Shown here: positions 17,270 to 29,800 of the stretch, in pieces
How positions within the stretch are numbered: position 1 is the first letter of the stretch
How the letters are laid out: each line of letters starts with the position of its first letter
Assembly: GCA_033816765.1 (NCBI GenBank)
Contig: CM066287.1
Location: 7,502,001-7,566,000 of the forward strand
Direction: 5' to 3'
Length of the DNA stretch: 64,000 nucleotides
DNA from: Nothopassalora personata
Lineage: Eukaryota; Ascomycota; Dothideomycetes; Mycosphaerellales; Mycosphaerellaceae
Notes under the pieces: model-generated
What the model saw: the letters and a program-made list of their open reading frames with translations, nothing else
Told to the model about the DNA's origin: nothing
Database searches by the model: none
Translations under genes and position numbers: made by a program

Positions 17270-20200
17270 TAAGCTAGCTCATAAACCTCTAGAAGTGTGG
17301 ACTAGTCTTTAGCTTTATGAACCTATCTACAACTATCTTAGATGTTAGGGTGTACTTAATAGTAATAAGCCTTCTCCACTAAAGTTTCCTAACAGCATTA
17401 TAGGCAATGTTAATGTGCTTTAACTTGTTATAAACATATACATCCCTTACTAGGGTAAGGGCAGCTTAGTTATTACCTCTTAATTGGACTAGTCTTAAGC
17501 TTAATACAGTCTCCTAGTTTCTAGTGATCCTTAGTTAATAGGAATAGTCTCCTACTAACTCTAGACAGTCTATCTCCCTTAGTAGTAAAGCTAGGAATTA
17601 GGATTGCTTTGCACATACATTTATAGCTATGTATTTAGCTTCTATTATAGATGTTGCTATAGACTTTTGCTTCTTGCTTATCTAGGAGACTAGTGCCCTA
17701 TAGAGGAAGAAGATATACCTAAGGATAGAGACTCTATCTACTTTGTCTATTGCATAATTAGAGTTATAGTATCTAACTAGGCATCCTTCTCTATGCCTAG
17801 AGAAGACAAGGCTAAGATTAGGATATAACCTTAGATATCTCATAATCTTCTTTAAAGCCTTTATGTAGTAGGTGGATAGGTTACTTATAAATGAGCTTAT
17901 CCTTCCTAGGGCAAAAGCAATGTCTAGCCTTATAATTGTTACTAGCTACATCTATGTACTATTGATACTCTAGTACTCTACCTTATTACACCTCTTATCT
18001 ATGTAGCTTAAAGGTTTAAGAGCCTTATAGCTGTCTATAGGTAAGTGTGTAGGTGCTGCCTTCTTATAGTTTATCCCTATCTTAGTAAGGTTGTCCCTAA
18101 TAAAGTATCCCTAGTTAAGTTTTAGGATTCCTCTCCTCCTGTCCCTTATAACTCTTATACTAAGGATCTTTTTAGGTTTACTAAGATCTTTAATCTTAAA
18201 GACTTTGCTAAGTTCTCTTTTAAACTAGAGAACATCTGTTAACTTTAGTGTAGCAATTGGAATGTTATCTATATGTGTAAGAATTATAATCTCTTTTTCC
18301 TTATGAATAAGTAGGCATAGATCTACCTCTAACTATGTAAATCTAATCTCTCTAAGCTTTAATATATAGAGTTGATTCTAATCTCTAGCTACTTGCTTAA
18401 GTCTATATAAGCTTTTAAGGATCTTAAACACTATGTTTAGTAGAAGCTTAACTCCTAATAGTAGTAACATAAAGATGTCTTTATAGAGGGTGCTTTCTAT
18501 AAACGCATTGTTTACATCTACTTAGTAAAGATAGAGATCCTTCTTGCATATAATAGCTATAAACACCCTAAGGGTGTTCTGTCTAACTGTAGGCGCAAAT
18601 GTCTCTATAAAGTTAACACTAAACTTCTATAAAAAGCCCCTTATAACTAGCCTAGCCTTGAACTTTTTAATAGCTCCACTAATGCTTCTTTTAACATTAA
18701 AGACCTATCTTAACGTAACTAAGTTTACTCCTTTTAGTAGAACAGCATTCTCCTAGGTGTTGTTGCTCTATAGAGCATCTAGCTCCTTCTAGATTGCTTC
18801 CTTCTAAAGATGTCCCTATTTCTTGTTATTCACAGCATCCTTATAGGACTTTGGAATTAGGATCTCTTACTTGTATGTAATAACTTCTGTAGTTGCTATA
18901 AAGGCTATCTCCTTAACTTCTTCTAGGAATTCACTATCCTATAGTACTGAATTATCTACTAATTGCATAGCTGTAAAGAAAGCTTAGTAGTAAGCAGTAA
19001 GGTTCTCTAAGAGGTCTATTACTTCTCCTACTTCAGTAGCTAGTTTAGGTATAGGGACTATAGATCTTAGGGCTTTCTATTTCTATTTATAGCCCTTAAC
19101 ATTATAGTTAGCCCTCCTCTTACTAAGGGATAATCTAAGAGTAGTTACTTATGTCCTAGTAACATTCTTTTCCTAGAGATCTAGTAAGCTTATCTCAATT
19201 GGCTTATCGATTTTCTGAAATTCCCCTATATTCTTTAGAGGCTAGGGAAGTTGTATAAACAGCTTTCTTAGCTAGGCTGTTACTAGGCTGCTCTACTAAA
19301 TAATTAAATAGTAAATAGGTTGCTCTAAGGATATGTCCTTCCTTAGCCTCCCTAAGGGTCTCCTAGCTAGTGCATTGCTTAATAGATTCAATTTTGTAAC
19401 ATTAAGATCTATATTACCTCTAGGTTAATCCTTAAAGAAGTCTACATGTATATGTTGTTTCATAGCTTTTATGTCTAGTTCCTAAAAGAGCTAGGCCTTA
19501 GCTATGTTTTTAACGTATCTAACAAACACTGCTTCTTTACCTCTATTTATTAGTTTATTACTTCTTGCCTAATAAGGCTGGGATCTTGTGTCTATATAGA
19601 CAATAGCTTTGCATCCCTAAACCTTTAAATAGTTAATAGTTAGCTTAATACTATTAAAGGCTTTATCTAGTGAAACCTTAAACCTATTATAGTCTAGACT
19701 ATTTAGTAGTTTGTTCCTTATGTAGGTTTAGGCTTCTAGTGCTTTAGGCTAGAATTCAATTGGCATCTTAGCCTCTTTAAGCATTGCCCTTATAGAGTCT
19801 TCTAAGGTTTGTATTAACCTTTTAACTAGTCCATTTTAGAGCGAGTTGTATGCCTTAGTATACTCTAGCCTAATTCCCAAATCCTTCTCCTACTGCTTAA
19901 CTAATGCAATAAGTTCCCTTGTATTGTTAAGCCTAACTGCTTTTAACTATGCTAATGATTTCCTCTCTACCTTAATCTTCTAGTTCTAGAGAGTAACTAG
20001 AGCATCTTCTCTTTTCTTAAGAGAATAGGTCTACTTTTTTCTAGAGAAGTTGTTAACAATCTTAAGCTAGTATTTGAACCCTAGCCTTAATGTTAGCAGT
20101 AGACTACATATGTTAATAGATATAAGGGCAAGTCTTTTAGGTCTTCTCTTAGTAACTTTACCTTTGTACTTTTTCATCTTTGCTATTAAACACACTCTAC

Positions 20201-21860
20201 ACTAGTGGAAGCTATCCCTAGGAATAGGAATAGGTTCTTTTAAGTCTATTACCTTATAAAGATTCTAGAGCAAGTTCTTCCTAAAGTGTGCAAATCTTCT
20301 ATGCTAAAGCTCCTACTGTTTTAGGTTAGTCTCTAATTTAGTAGTTATAAAGGCATTCTCTATTAGTAGTGTACATAATAAGTGATGTGCCCTTTTTTAT
20401 AGTAGAGGAGAAATCTCATTAATGAATAGAACCCCCTTAAGAAGCCTTGTCTAGACAACAGTTTAGCTAGAGGGGGATATAAGAGAAAATGAAGGAGGTT
20501 AGACACTAAACTGCTTGCTGAACTAGTTCTAAGAAACTAGGTTTACCCCTAGCTTAGGTACAAGTAGAACATCTTCTAAAACAACTTTCCTACTAGATCT
20601 CCCACTTATCTCTATAGTCCTAATATAAGTGGCTAACAAATACCTACCTCCTACTTTGATCTATTTCTTCTTTATTAAGGGAGTTATAGATCTAAAGAGG
20701 TAGTTCTAGTTAGTTATATAGGATAAAGCACAAGAATTAAGTAACTACTCTAATAAGGGGAACTTGCCTTAGACTTCTATAGTTAAGTAAGCTACTTTAT
20801 TATACTTATTATTATTAGACATTGTCTTCTAGGATGAGTTGTATAAGTTAGGTGGCTCTTAGGCAGAGAAACCTTTCCTAGTCTTCCTTATTTTAGAGGA
20901 AGGAGACTAGGCCTAGTTCTTCTAGAGTAATAGTATGTTAGAGCTAAGTTTCTTTACTATTTTCTTAAGTTCCTCTATAGAGGACTTCTCTCTTAGTATT
21001 CTTCTTAAAGATGGTGGTAGAGATCTTCTCTTCTTAATATATGTTGCATTCTAGGAGGATAGTGCTTAGGAATAAGATCTAAGGACCTTCTTTGCCTTAG
21101 AGAGACTAGGGCAGTCCTTAATGAGATGGTCCTTCTTATAGAGAAGGTAGGAAAGTGATCTTACCTAATCTAAGGGCCTAACCTAGGTAGCTACTATACT
21201 ATACTTAGCCTTAGAGGGATTTAATCTAGCCTCTTAAGCCTTAAGGATCTTTAAGGTCCTTTTATAATCTATCTTTAGCTAAGCTATAATAGTATCCCTA
21301 GCTATATAGTAGTTAGGTGGCAGTGAGCTTAAAAGCTAGGTTATTCTTACATTAGCTTTCCTATAGTGCTAGCCCTCTAGGTTAACATTAGCAATCCTCC
21401 TTCTAAGAGACACTAGGTGTGCCTATGTAGATCTAATAGTGAACTCTTCACTTATCTTAAAGTTTATAAACTGTTTTGTAAGCTTATGTGCATAGGTTAG
21501 CAATACCTAGCTATACTTGTTCTAGAGATGCACCTATATCTTAGCAGCTTTTCTAGATTCGTAAGAGCCCTTAAGCTTAAATTTATCTTCTTCTATAATC
21601 CTACTTAGGATACTAAAGCAGTAAGCTGCATTTTGTTTTGTCTATGTTAGTGTATTAAGAATCTCTTTAATCTTAGTCTCTTCCTAGAGTTTTAGGTTCT
21701 TGCCCTTAATGTTGTTAAATAACACTTCTAACAGGTTATTAATTGCAAAGAATGCTAACTAGCTCTCTATCTTGTATCTCTAAAGGTTGAACTATCTCTT
21801 CTAGTTATCTCTCCTAAGAATTGGGATTTTAGTTCCCTTCTCTTCTCCTTTCTCTTAGTG
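17270..21860 (-). pseudogene. Inner Copia gag-pol fossil
   Basis: The minus strand shows a CCHC zinc-knuckle relic near 21108-21162 (KKDHLIKDCP), integrase-like sequence around 19500-20200, and the RT box THIDNIPIA at about 18255-18280 (RIP form of YVDD). Stops are abundant and mostly TAG. It cannot be translated. Confidence 0.8.
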
Positions 21861-22315
21861 TGAATCTATAATAAATTGAATATAATGAAACAAGGTGTAT
21901 ATGCTTCAAGGTCGTAGCTTAGGTCCTGCTAAGGCTTTTAGTGTAGAATAGTAAGGTTCGTAGGTGTAGATACTAAGGCCTGCTTAGTAGGGTAAAGAAA
22001 GAGCGGTGTAGTCTCGGAGCTAGGACATAGGTCTGTCTCTCCTAGCAGAGTTCTAAATAACTTACTTAAAGTCCTTCTTAATAGTATCTCGATGCAGTTC
22101 TACCTATAGAGTGTCTTTAAGGTATTGGCTTATAGTAAGCCGTATAGAGTCCTTTTCTAGATTACCTATTACTTAGTATTAAACTAAGCTCCTTAATAGG
22201 ACAGATAGGGTAGACTTCTGCTTCCTAGATGTTTTCTGCTATAATAGCAAGGGATATAAGTAATCTGTACTAATATAGGTTGCTCTTACTCCTACATAAA
22301 CTCGGGCTTATAACC

Positions 22316-22562
22316 TATTAAGTTAAGACCTTACAGGATACGTAGTTAGCAGCGGAGTAGAGTAAGAGATCAATCTTCAACTAGCTAATAGCTACAGGGC
22401 ATATAGCAATATATTAGGAACTAATGTGTTAATTGTGTTAGATGTCTATCTAAGCTAAAGGGGAGAGAAGGTGTCTTCCGATAAGCTAAGTTATCGTAGA
22501 TGCCTTAGGCTATTAGATCACAACCTAACTGTTAGCTCCCCTTAAGATGCTATATCTTAACA
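22316..22562 (-). repeat. 5' LTR of inner Copia
   Basis: A 247-bp partner of 16949-17195, followed by the duplication TGTAG. Confidence 0.9.
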
Positions 22563-22567
22563 TGTAG

Positions 22568-24240
22568 CCTCCTTTATCTACCTATCTTAGGTAGGAATTC
22601 CTCGTGCCTTCTTTATAGGTAGATAATTATGTCGTATAGTTTCTTAGGTGCATCTACCGTGAAGGTAAGTTATTCGTTATCGTCGTTAGTGTCGCTCTCT
22701 TCTCCTTCGGAGGAATCTTCTTCGCTTAATTCTTCCGGATCCTGTTCTTCCTTAATGGTATTTAGCCCGGTAGTTTCTTAACTTTCTTCCTATGGTTCTA
22801 GTGACCATAATCCGTTCTATCCTAGGTCCTAATTTTCTTTATCGCTTCTATCTTCGTTAAAGTAGGATGTATCGATGTCTACTTCTCGCAGCGTAGCGTT
22901 TTGCCTATACGTCGCTCCTAGGGTTCCTCGTAGTTACTAAGGCTAATACCCTACGCCTAACTTCGCGGCGTAGTGAACTTAACACGAGTCTTAGTAATAG
23001 AATCGCTAATGAAGGCTTCTATAACCATTTCGAGATTCGGATTCGATCTCGTAGTCGACTCTTCGTGTTATTCTGTTAAACTATCGTAGTTGGTTCTTCG
23101 CATTAAATAGAATAACTACTATTTACTACCTATAGTATCCTCCTCGTCCTTCTAAGGGGTCTAGGAGAGGCGTCGTGCTTCTATTACTAGCTCTCTCCCC
23201 TACTCTCCGAGTATAGTCGGTATCTCCTCGAGATCTAACGCTACTCTTAGATTTACTAGTTCGGGGTTGCATTATATTGAATTGCTCGCGGCGCACTATA
23301 TTATTACCGCGGCAATCCCGTGCTATATGACCTTTCTTACTATAGGTATAGTATGTGAGTTTTCCTTTTCCTTTAAAGGGCTTTCCGTAGCCCCTACTCT
23401 TATCGATCCTCCGTCCTCGTTAGGTAACGTCCAGTTCTATTGGCTGTAGTCTATAGTAGGGCTAGTTTTGTCGTGAGAATTCTCCCTTCGTAACGTATCC
23501 TCCTAAGGGTCTACGGTCCGGAGCATATCCTACTATTCCTCCTACTTTAGAGTCGTATTTCTTCTCCTAGTGTCGTTCCTAGAGCTAGTTATCGATATTG
23601 ATCGACGCCTTTATTAGCTCTTCGAGGTTAGTAATCTGTCCCCCGTGTCTTATTAACTCGTCCTTAACGGAGTCCTTAAGTCCACGTCGGAACATAGTCA
23701 TTAACGCCGTCTAGTCCTATCTAGTAATTTGTCCGTATTCTTCGAATTTAGCGGTATACTCTAAAGTAGACGTCTTCTATTTTAGGTGTTGAATGATTCG
23801 TATAGCCTATTAGACTTCGTTCGAGGTTCTAAAGATTGACTTTATCTTATCTTTAAAGAGGGTGTAGCTCCTAAACATTCTAGTAGGGTCTAATTGTCCT
23901 ATATCTTTAAGGTATTCCTTAAGGTAAGGTTTAATCTAGTTCTGCGCACTTCCGCGAAGGTACGTAATAGCGAAGATAGTTCTTTTATCGGCATCGACTA
24001 GGTTGAACATAAGATACATATCTATCTAATTAATCCAGTCGTCGAACTTAGCCCTATCTCTATAGAAGAGGTCTGGCTTAGCAGCCTTAACGTCGTTCTT
24101 CCTTAGAGTAGGCTCGTTATCGTTATTAGACTTATCGTCCTTCGTAGTGGTCTATTGTAGTAGCGCTCGGCGGATGCTTCCTACTTCGCTAGGGGCGGGT
24201 GTTCCCCTACTAGCTACTTAAGTAGCGCTTATCCTAAGGG
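22568..24240 (-). pseudogene. Gypsy gag fossil
   Basis: The minus strand holds a degraded Gag. A zinc-knuckle relic at about 23293-23345 reads YSKKGHIARDCR, with the leading cysteines changed to tyrosine as expected from TGY to TAY by RIP. Upstream Gag-like sequence extends towards the 5' LTR at 24250. It continues into the protease on the far side of the inner Copia. Confidence 0.7.
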
Positions 24241-24249
24241 CGTTTAAAG

Positions 24250-24610
24250 TATTATTATCTCGTTCTAGGGCTAGTCTTAAAAGAGAGATAAGTTAAGTTA
24301 CGTGGCGGTATTCTTTAGAGAGGCTAAAGTAAGCTAAGCGAAGATGAATGATAGGAATAAGAGTTATATTCCAATTAGTGAGATAGTAACATAAGTTGAA
24401 CGTATTAGAACTATAAGGGTTTCTAGCGTTCCTAAATATAAAGGATATTCGTAGATCTCGGTAATTAGTCTAATTAGTCTAAGCATAAGCAGTCTAATTA
24501 GTCTAAGCATAAGTAGTCTAATCGCTCTAAGTCTAAGCGCTTAGGTAGGATGAGTTACGTGTTCGTCTTATTATCCTAATTCTAGGGCCCGTAGGAATCA
24601 TTCCGTAACA
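24250..24610 (-). repeat. 5' LTR of Gypsy element
   Basis: A 361-bp LTR starting TATTATTATCTCG (first G lost, TG to TA) and ending CCGTAACA. The internal side, CTTTAAACGCC on the minus strand, resembles the CTTTGAGC that abuts the LTRs of elements 1 and 2. Confidence 0.85.
24465..24540. repeat. U3 array of the Gypsy 5' LTR (AGTCTAAT and AGCATAAG units)
   Basis: Repeated TTAGTCTAATTAGTCTAAGC and ATAAGCAGTCTAA-type units. Not related to the array in the 3' LTR. Confidence 0.65.
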
Positions 24611-25333
24611 CCTTCTAGCAAACTTAAGACACCTCTAAATAGCGTCTTTAAGGTTATTGCTCAATTCCGCAATAATTCTACCTTTAGCTACATCGATAGT
24701 GTCCTTAATTATGCGGCATAGGTCATCTTTTATGTATAGGGCAAGTAGATAGCCCCTCTGTCTAAGCTTTCGGTTAAGCTCGAGCTACTTTATAAGAAAT
24801 TAGTCGATATTCTTACTCTTAGGTCCCTTTATAAGCTTATTATATTAGCTCTAAAGAATCACCCTTCTGCTCTTAGTCTTAGGCTCTAGTTTAGCTTTAA
24901 TGTATGTCTACTAAGTAGAGAGGGTATCTAGTCGGCTAAGAAGGTCGTTAAGGTACATTTATAGAATGGTCCTCTCGAAGTAGGATTTTAGGGAGCGTTT
25001 ACGAGTTACAAAGTCCTCGTATTCTTTCTTCTAATCCCTATATATCGCATACCGGAGGTTGTACGATGTGCTAATTCTGCTAAATAGGGTCCATACAGCT
25101 GCATTATCGTCTTTAGTAGGAGGGTTTAGTAGAGGGCCTATAACTAGTTCCTAAGGTTTAGGCAATAGATCGAGATCTATTTCCTAGGTTGTCGTACCGT
25201 CCTATAACTTCCCTTCTATATACTTCCACAAGTCCATTCTAACTGCTTTAGCCTAAGTCTAAAGGTAGAAGTTATTAAACATAGAGGGATTATAGTAGTT
25301 TAGTTCCTTTATTGTCGTAGCGGACGGGTGGTC
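24611..25333 (-). pseudogene. Outer Copia Gag N-terminal fossil
   Basis: The minus strand reads NYYNPSMFNNFYL, then RMDLWKYIEG and IDLDLLPKP, a Copia Gag start, with TAG stops at former Gln codons. It runs into the Gypsy LTR at 24610. The rest of Gag, the protease and the integrase zinc finger are not found anywhere in the nest. Confidence 0.65.
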
Positions 25334-25338
25334 CTAAA

Positions 25339-25545
25339 TATCACGTTACAAGTGGTTGGAAGTCATGAAATGGGCTCATAAAGGTGTTTCAAAAGCAGAT
25401 AGTAGATTGCATGTATCTCAGCTAGAATTGAAAGGGGCTGCTTGTGAAAAGGCTGCAGGTGACTAATCAATGTCACCTGATTCTTGGCGGCTGCTGCCTC
25501 AGGTTTGATTGGGCTGCAGCGCCGGTGCACGCTTGGATCGTGACA
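25339..25545 (-). repeat. 3' LTR of intact Copia
   Basis: A 207-bp repeat, TATCACGTTAC...GATCGTGACA in plus orientation, reading the same as 32219-32425. Confidence 0.95.
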
Positions 25546-26858
25546 CACCCCCTCAGCTCGTGCGGCTTGTAGGTGAATGAGCTGATCGCATGTGATCGCG
25601 TGCACCCCATCCATCACCCATCACCCCACCCACCCACCCATGACGTAAGGCGTCGTTGCTGTGCGCTTGTTGGAGCTCCATTGTGAGCTGCACAGTAGGG
25701 CGATGAGTCAGCGTTTCAGGTGAGGCTATTGTCCTAGCCTCACATCCCCATTCACAATCTCACTAAGTCCCTCACACTGTAGTTAACCCATATAATAGGT
25801 TCTGAGCGATGTGATTCTTGTCCGGTGGGGTGGCTGAGCTGTTCTTGTAGCACTGAACGGCAAGGCGTGCTATCTCCCTGCATTTCAACGGACATGTGAG
25901 GTTGTGGGTTCGAGTCCTGGGGGTTATTATATCTGCTGAATTTATTGCTTGGCCTATCGTCCGCTTCAATGTCTGCTCCATTATTCTTGATCAAAATCCT
26001 AGGTGTCATAGTACGCTGTTGCTTCGGCAATTGGGGTGCCTTGCTGCTATCCAATGACCACGCATATGTGACTTCGGTCACGGTCTCAGAGAACTCCGCT
26101 TCCTGCCTTAGGTAGAGATTACCATTCAGCTACGTCCTGGTGGGAACTCTTTTGCCTGATGAAAGGTCTTCACAGCTTGTGAAAGCCTTATCTTTTTGCT
26201 CAGGGCAAGGGTGATCCCAGCGACGGTGGTGCTGCAGGTGCTGTACGCCCAGCGGGTGGAGATGCTGTCTCTGAGTGAGGTGAGGACGATGATGGAGGCA
26301 TCGATGATGTTATGACGATCGTTGTGATATGGTAACGGAGGTAGTGATGGTGATGCTGCCAGCAGTATGGAAGTTGATGGTGTTTCGGCGCTCGTGATTG
26401 GCTGCGCCGTTGCTGGTGCGCATGCGCTGCACCGCTGCTGGTAACAGGGGTGTTTCCGGTCCTTTTGCTATTGGGCCAATGGGAGTCCGAGAAACACCTG
26501 GTGATGATGGTGCTAGGGCAGTGCCGGTGATGCGGAGCCGGTAGAGGAGACAGTAGTACAGAACATACCGTACATCCTCTGCCGGTCCATGTTGGTTGGT
26601 TAAGGAAAGAGGAAGGGTTTGGACCTGAAGAGGTGTTTTTATACAGTCCTGCTGCTGGTTCCTTCCTGTTTTGGCATAAAAAGGATAAAAGGGAAGTCGC
26701 ATCCATCCGAATGCGGAAGGAGAGGCATGATGGAAGCAGCGCTTAGTGGTGGCTGATCACCATGTCGTGCATGCTGTGATGCGCCGAGAAGAGGAGTCCT
26801 GTAGTCAAAGCCTGGTGCTGGCAAGAGAAGAGCCACTGGTGTGGCAGGCCTACGCATC
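25546..26858 (-). other. 1.3-kb 3' region of intact Copia with tRNA-like boxes
   Basis: No convincing gene is present; short minus-strand frames of 109-168 codons are low-complexity (His/Ser/Pro-rich). On the plus strand, a B-box-like GGTTCGAGTCC (25907-25917) and an A-box-like TAGCACTGAACGG (25848-25860) lie within a sequence that resembles part of a tRNA, but no acceptor stem could be formed. Its role is unknown. Confidence 0.4.
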
Positions 26859-29800
26859 TTAAGCGTTGCTGCCATTCGCAGAGGGTGCTAAGGAGGGGGT
26901 GCGTGGGTCTACGCCCTCCTCAGCCATGTTGAGGAGCTGCACAAAGCGTTGGTGTTTCTGCTTTGGCAGCAGCTTGGTAAGCCCGTCTGCTGGCATGTCG
27001 TTTGTGTTGAGATACTGGATCTCAATGTCTCCTCGCTGGTCTCGTTGACGCAGCCAGTGATGGTGTATGTCAACATGGCGTAGCTTGGTGTCAAGCTTTT
27101 GCCCTTGTTGGTTAACAAGGCGGATGGTTTGGGTGTTGTCACAGTACAGGTAGGTGCGCTGGTTGAACTCGAGATGGATCTCGGCGAAGATGCGTTCCCA
27201 CTGGATCAGCTCTGATGCCGCTTGTGACAGGCCAAGGAGTTCGGCTTCGGTTGAGGACTTAGTAACAGTGATCTGCTTGGATGCTTTGTAGTCGACTGGT
27301 CCGCCGAAGAGCATGAAGATCCATCCGCTAGAGCTGGTCCTGTCGACGTTCATGCCGTAGGAGGCATCTGATGCGCCAAAGAATTCATGGTTCTTGCCGA
27401 GATGTTCAGGCTGACTATGTAGGCCAGTAATGTGCTTGCTGGCGCCATACACAAGGCAGAGGTTCTTAGTCTCTAGGAGGTAGCGCAAGCACTGATCCGC
27501 AAGCTTCAGATGTGTGTCCGTTGGCTTGGTCAGGTACTGCGAAAGCATTGACAGGGAAAAGGCAATGTCCGGGCGTGTGTGTGTTGCTGCGAAGTTCAGA
27601 GACCCAATACGCTGTTGGTACGCAAGGATCTTCATGGGGTCTGCAACATGGCCCTTAGGCACTGTCCAGTCGAGGTGTTGATCCACTGGCACTGTTGTCT
27701 TGCGTGCGCTGGTGGATATGCTGAACTTAGCGGCGAGCTTCTCAATGTAGTCCTCTTGTGAGAGCCATAGCAGTCTCTTTTGCCGGTCTCGTGTTACCTT
27801 GATTCCTAGAAACCAGGCAAGATCTCCAAGCTCGTGCATCTCGTACTTGGCAAGCAGACGCTTCTTGATGCTAAGTGCATGGTCCTTGTGCTTGCGGTGA
27901 TACAGCATGACCAGGTCGTCCACATAAAAGAAGAACATGACCTTGTTATTAAAGTAGATGCATTCGGAGTCCGAGAGAGGAACCATTCCAAGGGAGGCCA
28001 GCGTCTCGGTGAGGGAGTTGTACCACAACAAAGGGGACTCCTTCAGTCCGTAGAGGGCCTTGACTAGTTTGAGAGCGTGTCCATCGGCAGGGCGATCGAT
28101 TCCAGGAGGCGGCTGTAGATACATAGTGTATGGCAGGTCTGAGTTCAAGAAGGCGTTGACAACATCAAACTGTTCAGCTTCTAGGTCGAAGCTCGCGGCC
28201 ATAGCACAGCAGAGGCGAAACATGCTTGCTGGCAATGTAGCGGCGTATGTATCCAAGTGTGTGCCCTGTAGATCGCCTCTTGCGCATAGCCGGGCCTTGA
28301 AGCTCTTTAGCATGCCATGCTCATCCAGCTTGTACTTGTACACCCACTTCAGCGGCAGTGGTGGCTGAAGTCCCTCCTCTTCTTGCTGAGCATCATGATC
28401 CTTCTCTTGCTGAGTTGCCCATTTGAATGTGCCAGTAGAGATTGCCTTGGCAAACTCCTTGGCCATAGCTTCACGCCATTGTTGGGCGAAGCGGTGCTTC
28501 ATGGCGGCACGGTAGTTCAGAGGTTCGGGCGGAAGGTCATCGCGGTGCATCGACGTGATGGTGTTGACACGGCGTGTGGGGGAGGATCGGCGTGTTCGTA
28601 CGACATCGTGGTGCTTAGGTCTCGGGCGGATGCCCGCCATCTGGCTGATGACAACGTTAGCGACCATGATATTGTGCAGAGCATGGTGGAAGTAGGCGGT
28701 TCGGAGCCTCTTCCCAGTGTCGGTGAGGGTGTAATTAGTGTCAGCGGAAAAGTCATCCATTTGGCTGAGTTCTTCGAAGGGGATTGCTGAGGGGGGAGGA
28801 GCGGCAGCGACGTCTGAAGTCGTCGAAGCATCTGCTTCTGCCATAATCTCCTCACGATCTTCCTCTGTGAGGGCATCCATCAACTGCTGTTGCAGTGTGT
28901 TGATGTACTGTTGTTCAGACGCGTCACTGTTGTTTACCGCGTTGTTGTTGTAGTCAGAGTTCTCTGTGCTCTCATTGGTCGCTGGTTCGACCCCGGATTT
29001 GACCTGGTCTCGTGAAAGTGCAGGGGTTATAGCGTCATTTGTTAATGGCCAATCAGGTGGCTCGAAACTGCTGCCACTTTCTAGGTGGTTGAATGCTGCT
29101 GAGGAGCGGTGCTCTGGCCAGTGTGGTTCTTGCCCAAGGAGGAGTTGATGGGCGTTTTGATGGTATTGACGAGGGTTTTGATGGAGCGGCTGCTGTTGGG
29201 CCTGTTCTTCCACCCCCTCGGCCTGTAGTGTGTCGTGCTCATGGTGAGCCACATACAGGTCGTAGTACTGTTCAGGCTCTTCAGCCGGTTCTGCCGTCGC
29301 GATGTTCTCAACAGGGGTTGAGTAACCAGCAGTGAGAATTGATGGGTCGTAGAACGTGGTCTCATCAAAGAGGACGTCCTTTACCCGCATAACCCTATCT
29401 TTCGATGGGTCCCACACCCTGTAGATGTTGGTGGAGTCGTAGCCCACAAGGTATCCGATCAGTGCTCGTTCTTTGAGCTTCTCAGTCTTGCCTGGTTGAG
29501 TGGTGCCATGAATGTACACGTAGGCTAGGCAGCCGTACACCACCATGTGGCCCACATTTGGTACCCTGCCTGTTGCCAATTCGAAGGGAGTCTTCCAGCC
29601 TTTTGATTGGATTGGTGACCGCCAGAGGATGTAGCAGGCTGCTGCGGTGCATTCGTTCCAGAGCTTCTCAGGTAGGCGAGCGTGGATGCGGATTGTGCGT
29701 GACATCGTGATAATGACGCCGCCCGCTCGTTCTGCTGGGTCCTGGTTTGCACTGTAATCAGCAGTGTTGTGCCATTCAATCTGGTTGCTGTTAATAGTGG

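Larger units (their letters stand above)
16949..22562 (-). mobile_element. Inner Copia retrotransposon nested in the Gypsy element, RIP-mutated
   Basis: A 5614-bp element with 247-bp LTRs (16949-17195, 22316-22562) and a perfect duplication TGTAG (16944-16948, 22563-22567). The LTR termini read TA...CA in plus orientation, TG having become TA. A primer-binding site complementary to the initiator tRNA-Met anticodon arm (22301-22315) abuts the right LTR, fixing the minus orientation. It interrupts the Gypsy gag-pol frame between Gag and protease. Both LTRs and the interior are strongly RIP-mutated. Confidence 0.9.
11203..24610 (-). mobile_element. Chromodomain Gypsy (Ty3-type) retrotransposon, RIP-mutated, composite
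   Basis: Minus-oriented: 5' LTR 24250-24610, Gag 22568-24240, Pol 12440-16940 (protease, RT, RNase H, integrase, chromodomain), an antisense zinc-cluster gene fossil (11686-12245), polypurine tract (complement of 11611-11623) and 3' LTR 11203-11610. It is interrupted by a Copia (16949-22562) and a 761-bp insert (13961-14721). The ends lack a shared duplication (ATAAG at 11198-11202 versus CCTTC at 24611-24615) and the two LTRs share only their R-U5 half, so this is probably a recombinant of two insertions. It is the only pol-bearing element here with an antisense gene of the type in elements 1 and 2. Confidence 0.85.

Noticed and set aside
18544..18756. 70-codon frame inside the inner Copia
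   Set aside because: It lies in RIP-saturated sequence opposite the pol fossil; chance frame.
25752..26706. Minus-strand frames of 109, 130 and 168 codons after the Copia pol stop
   Set aside because: Low-complexity His/Ser/Pro composition and mutual overlap; no support for a third Copia gene.
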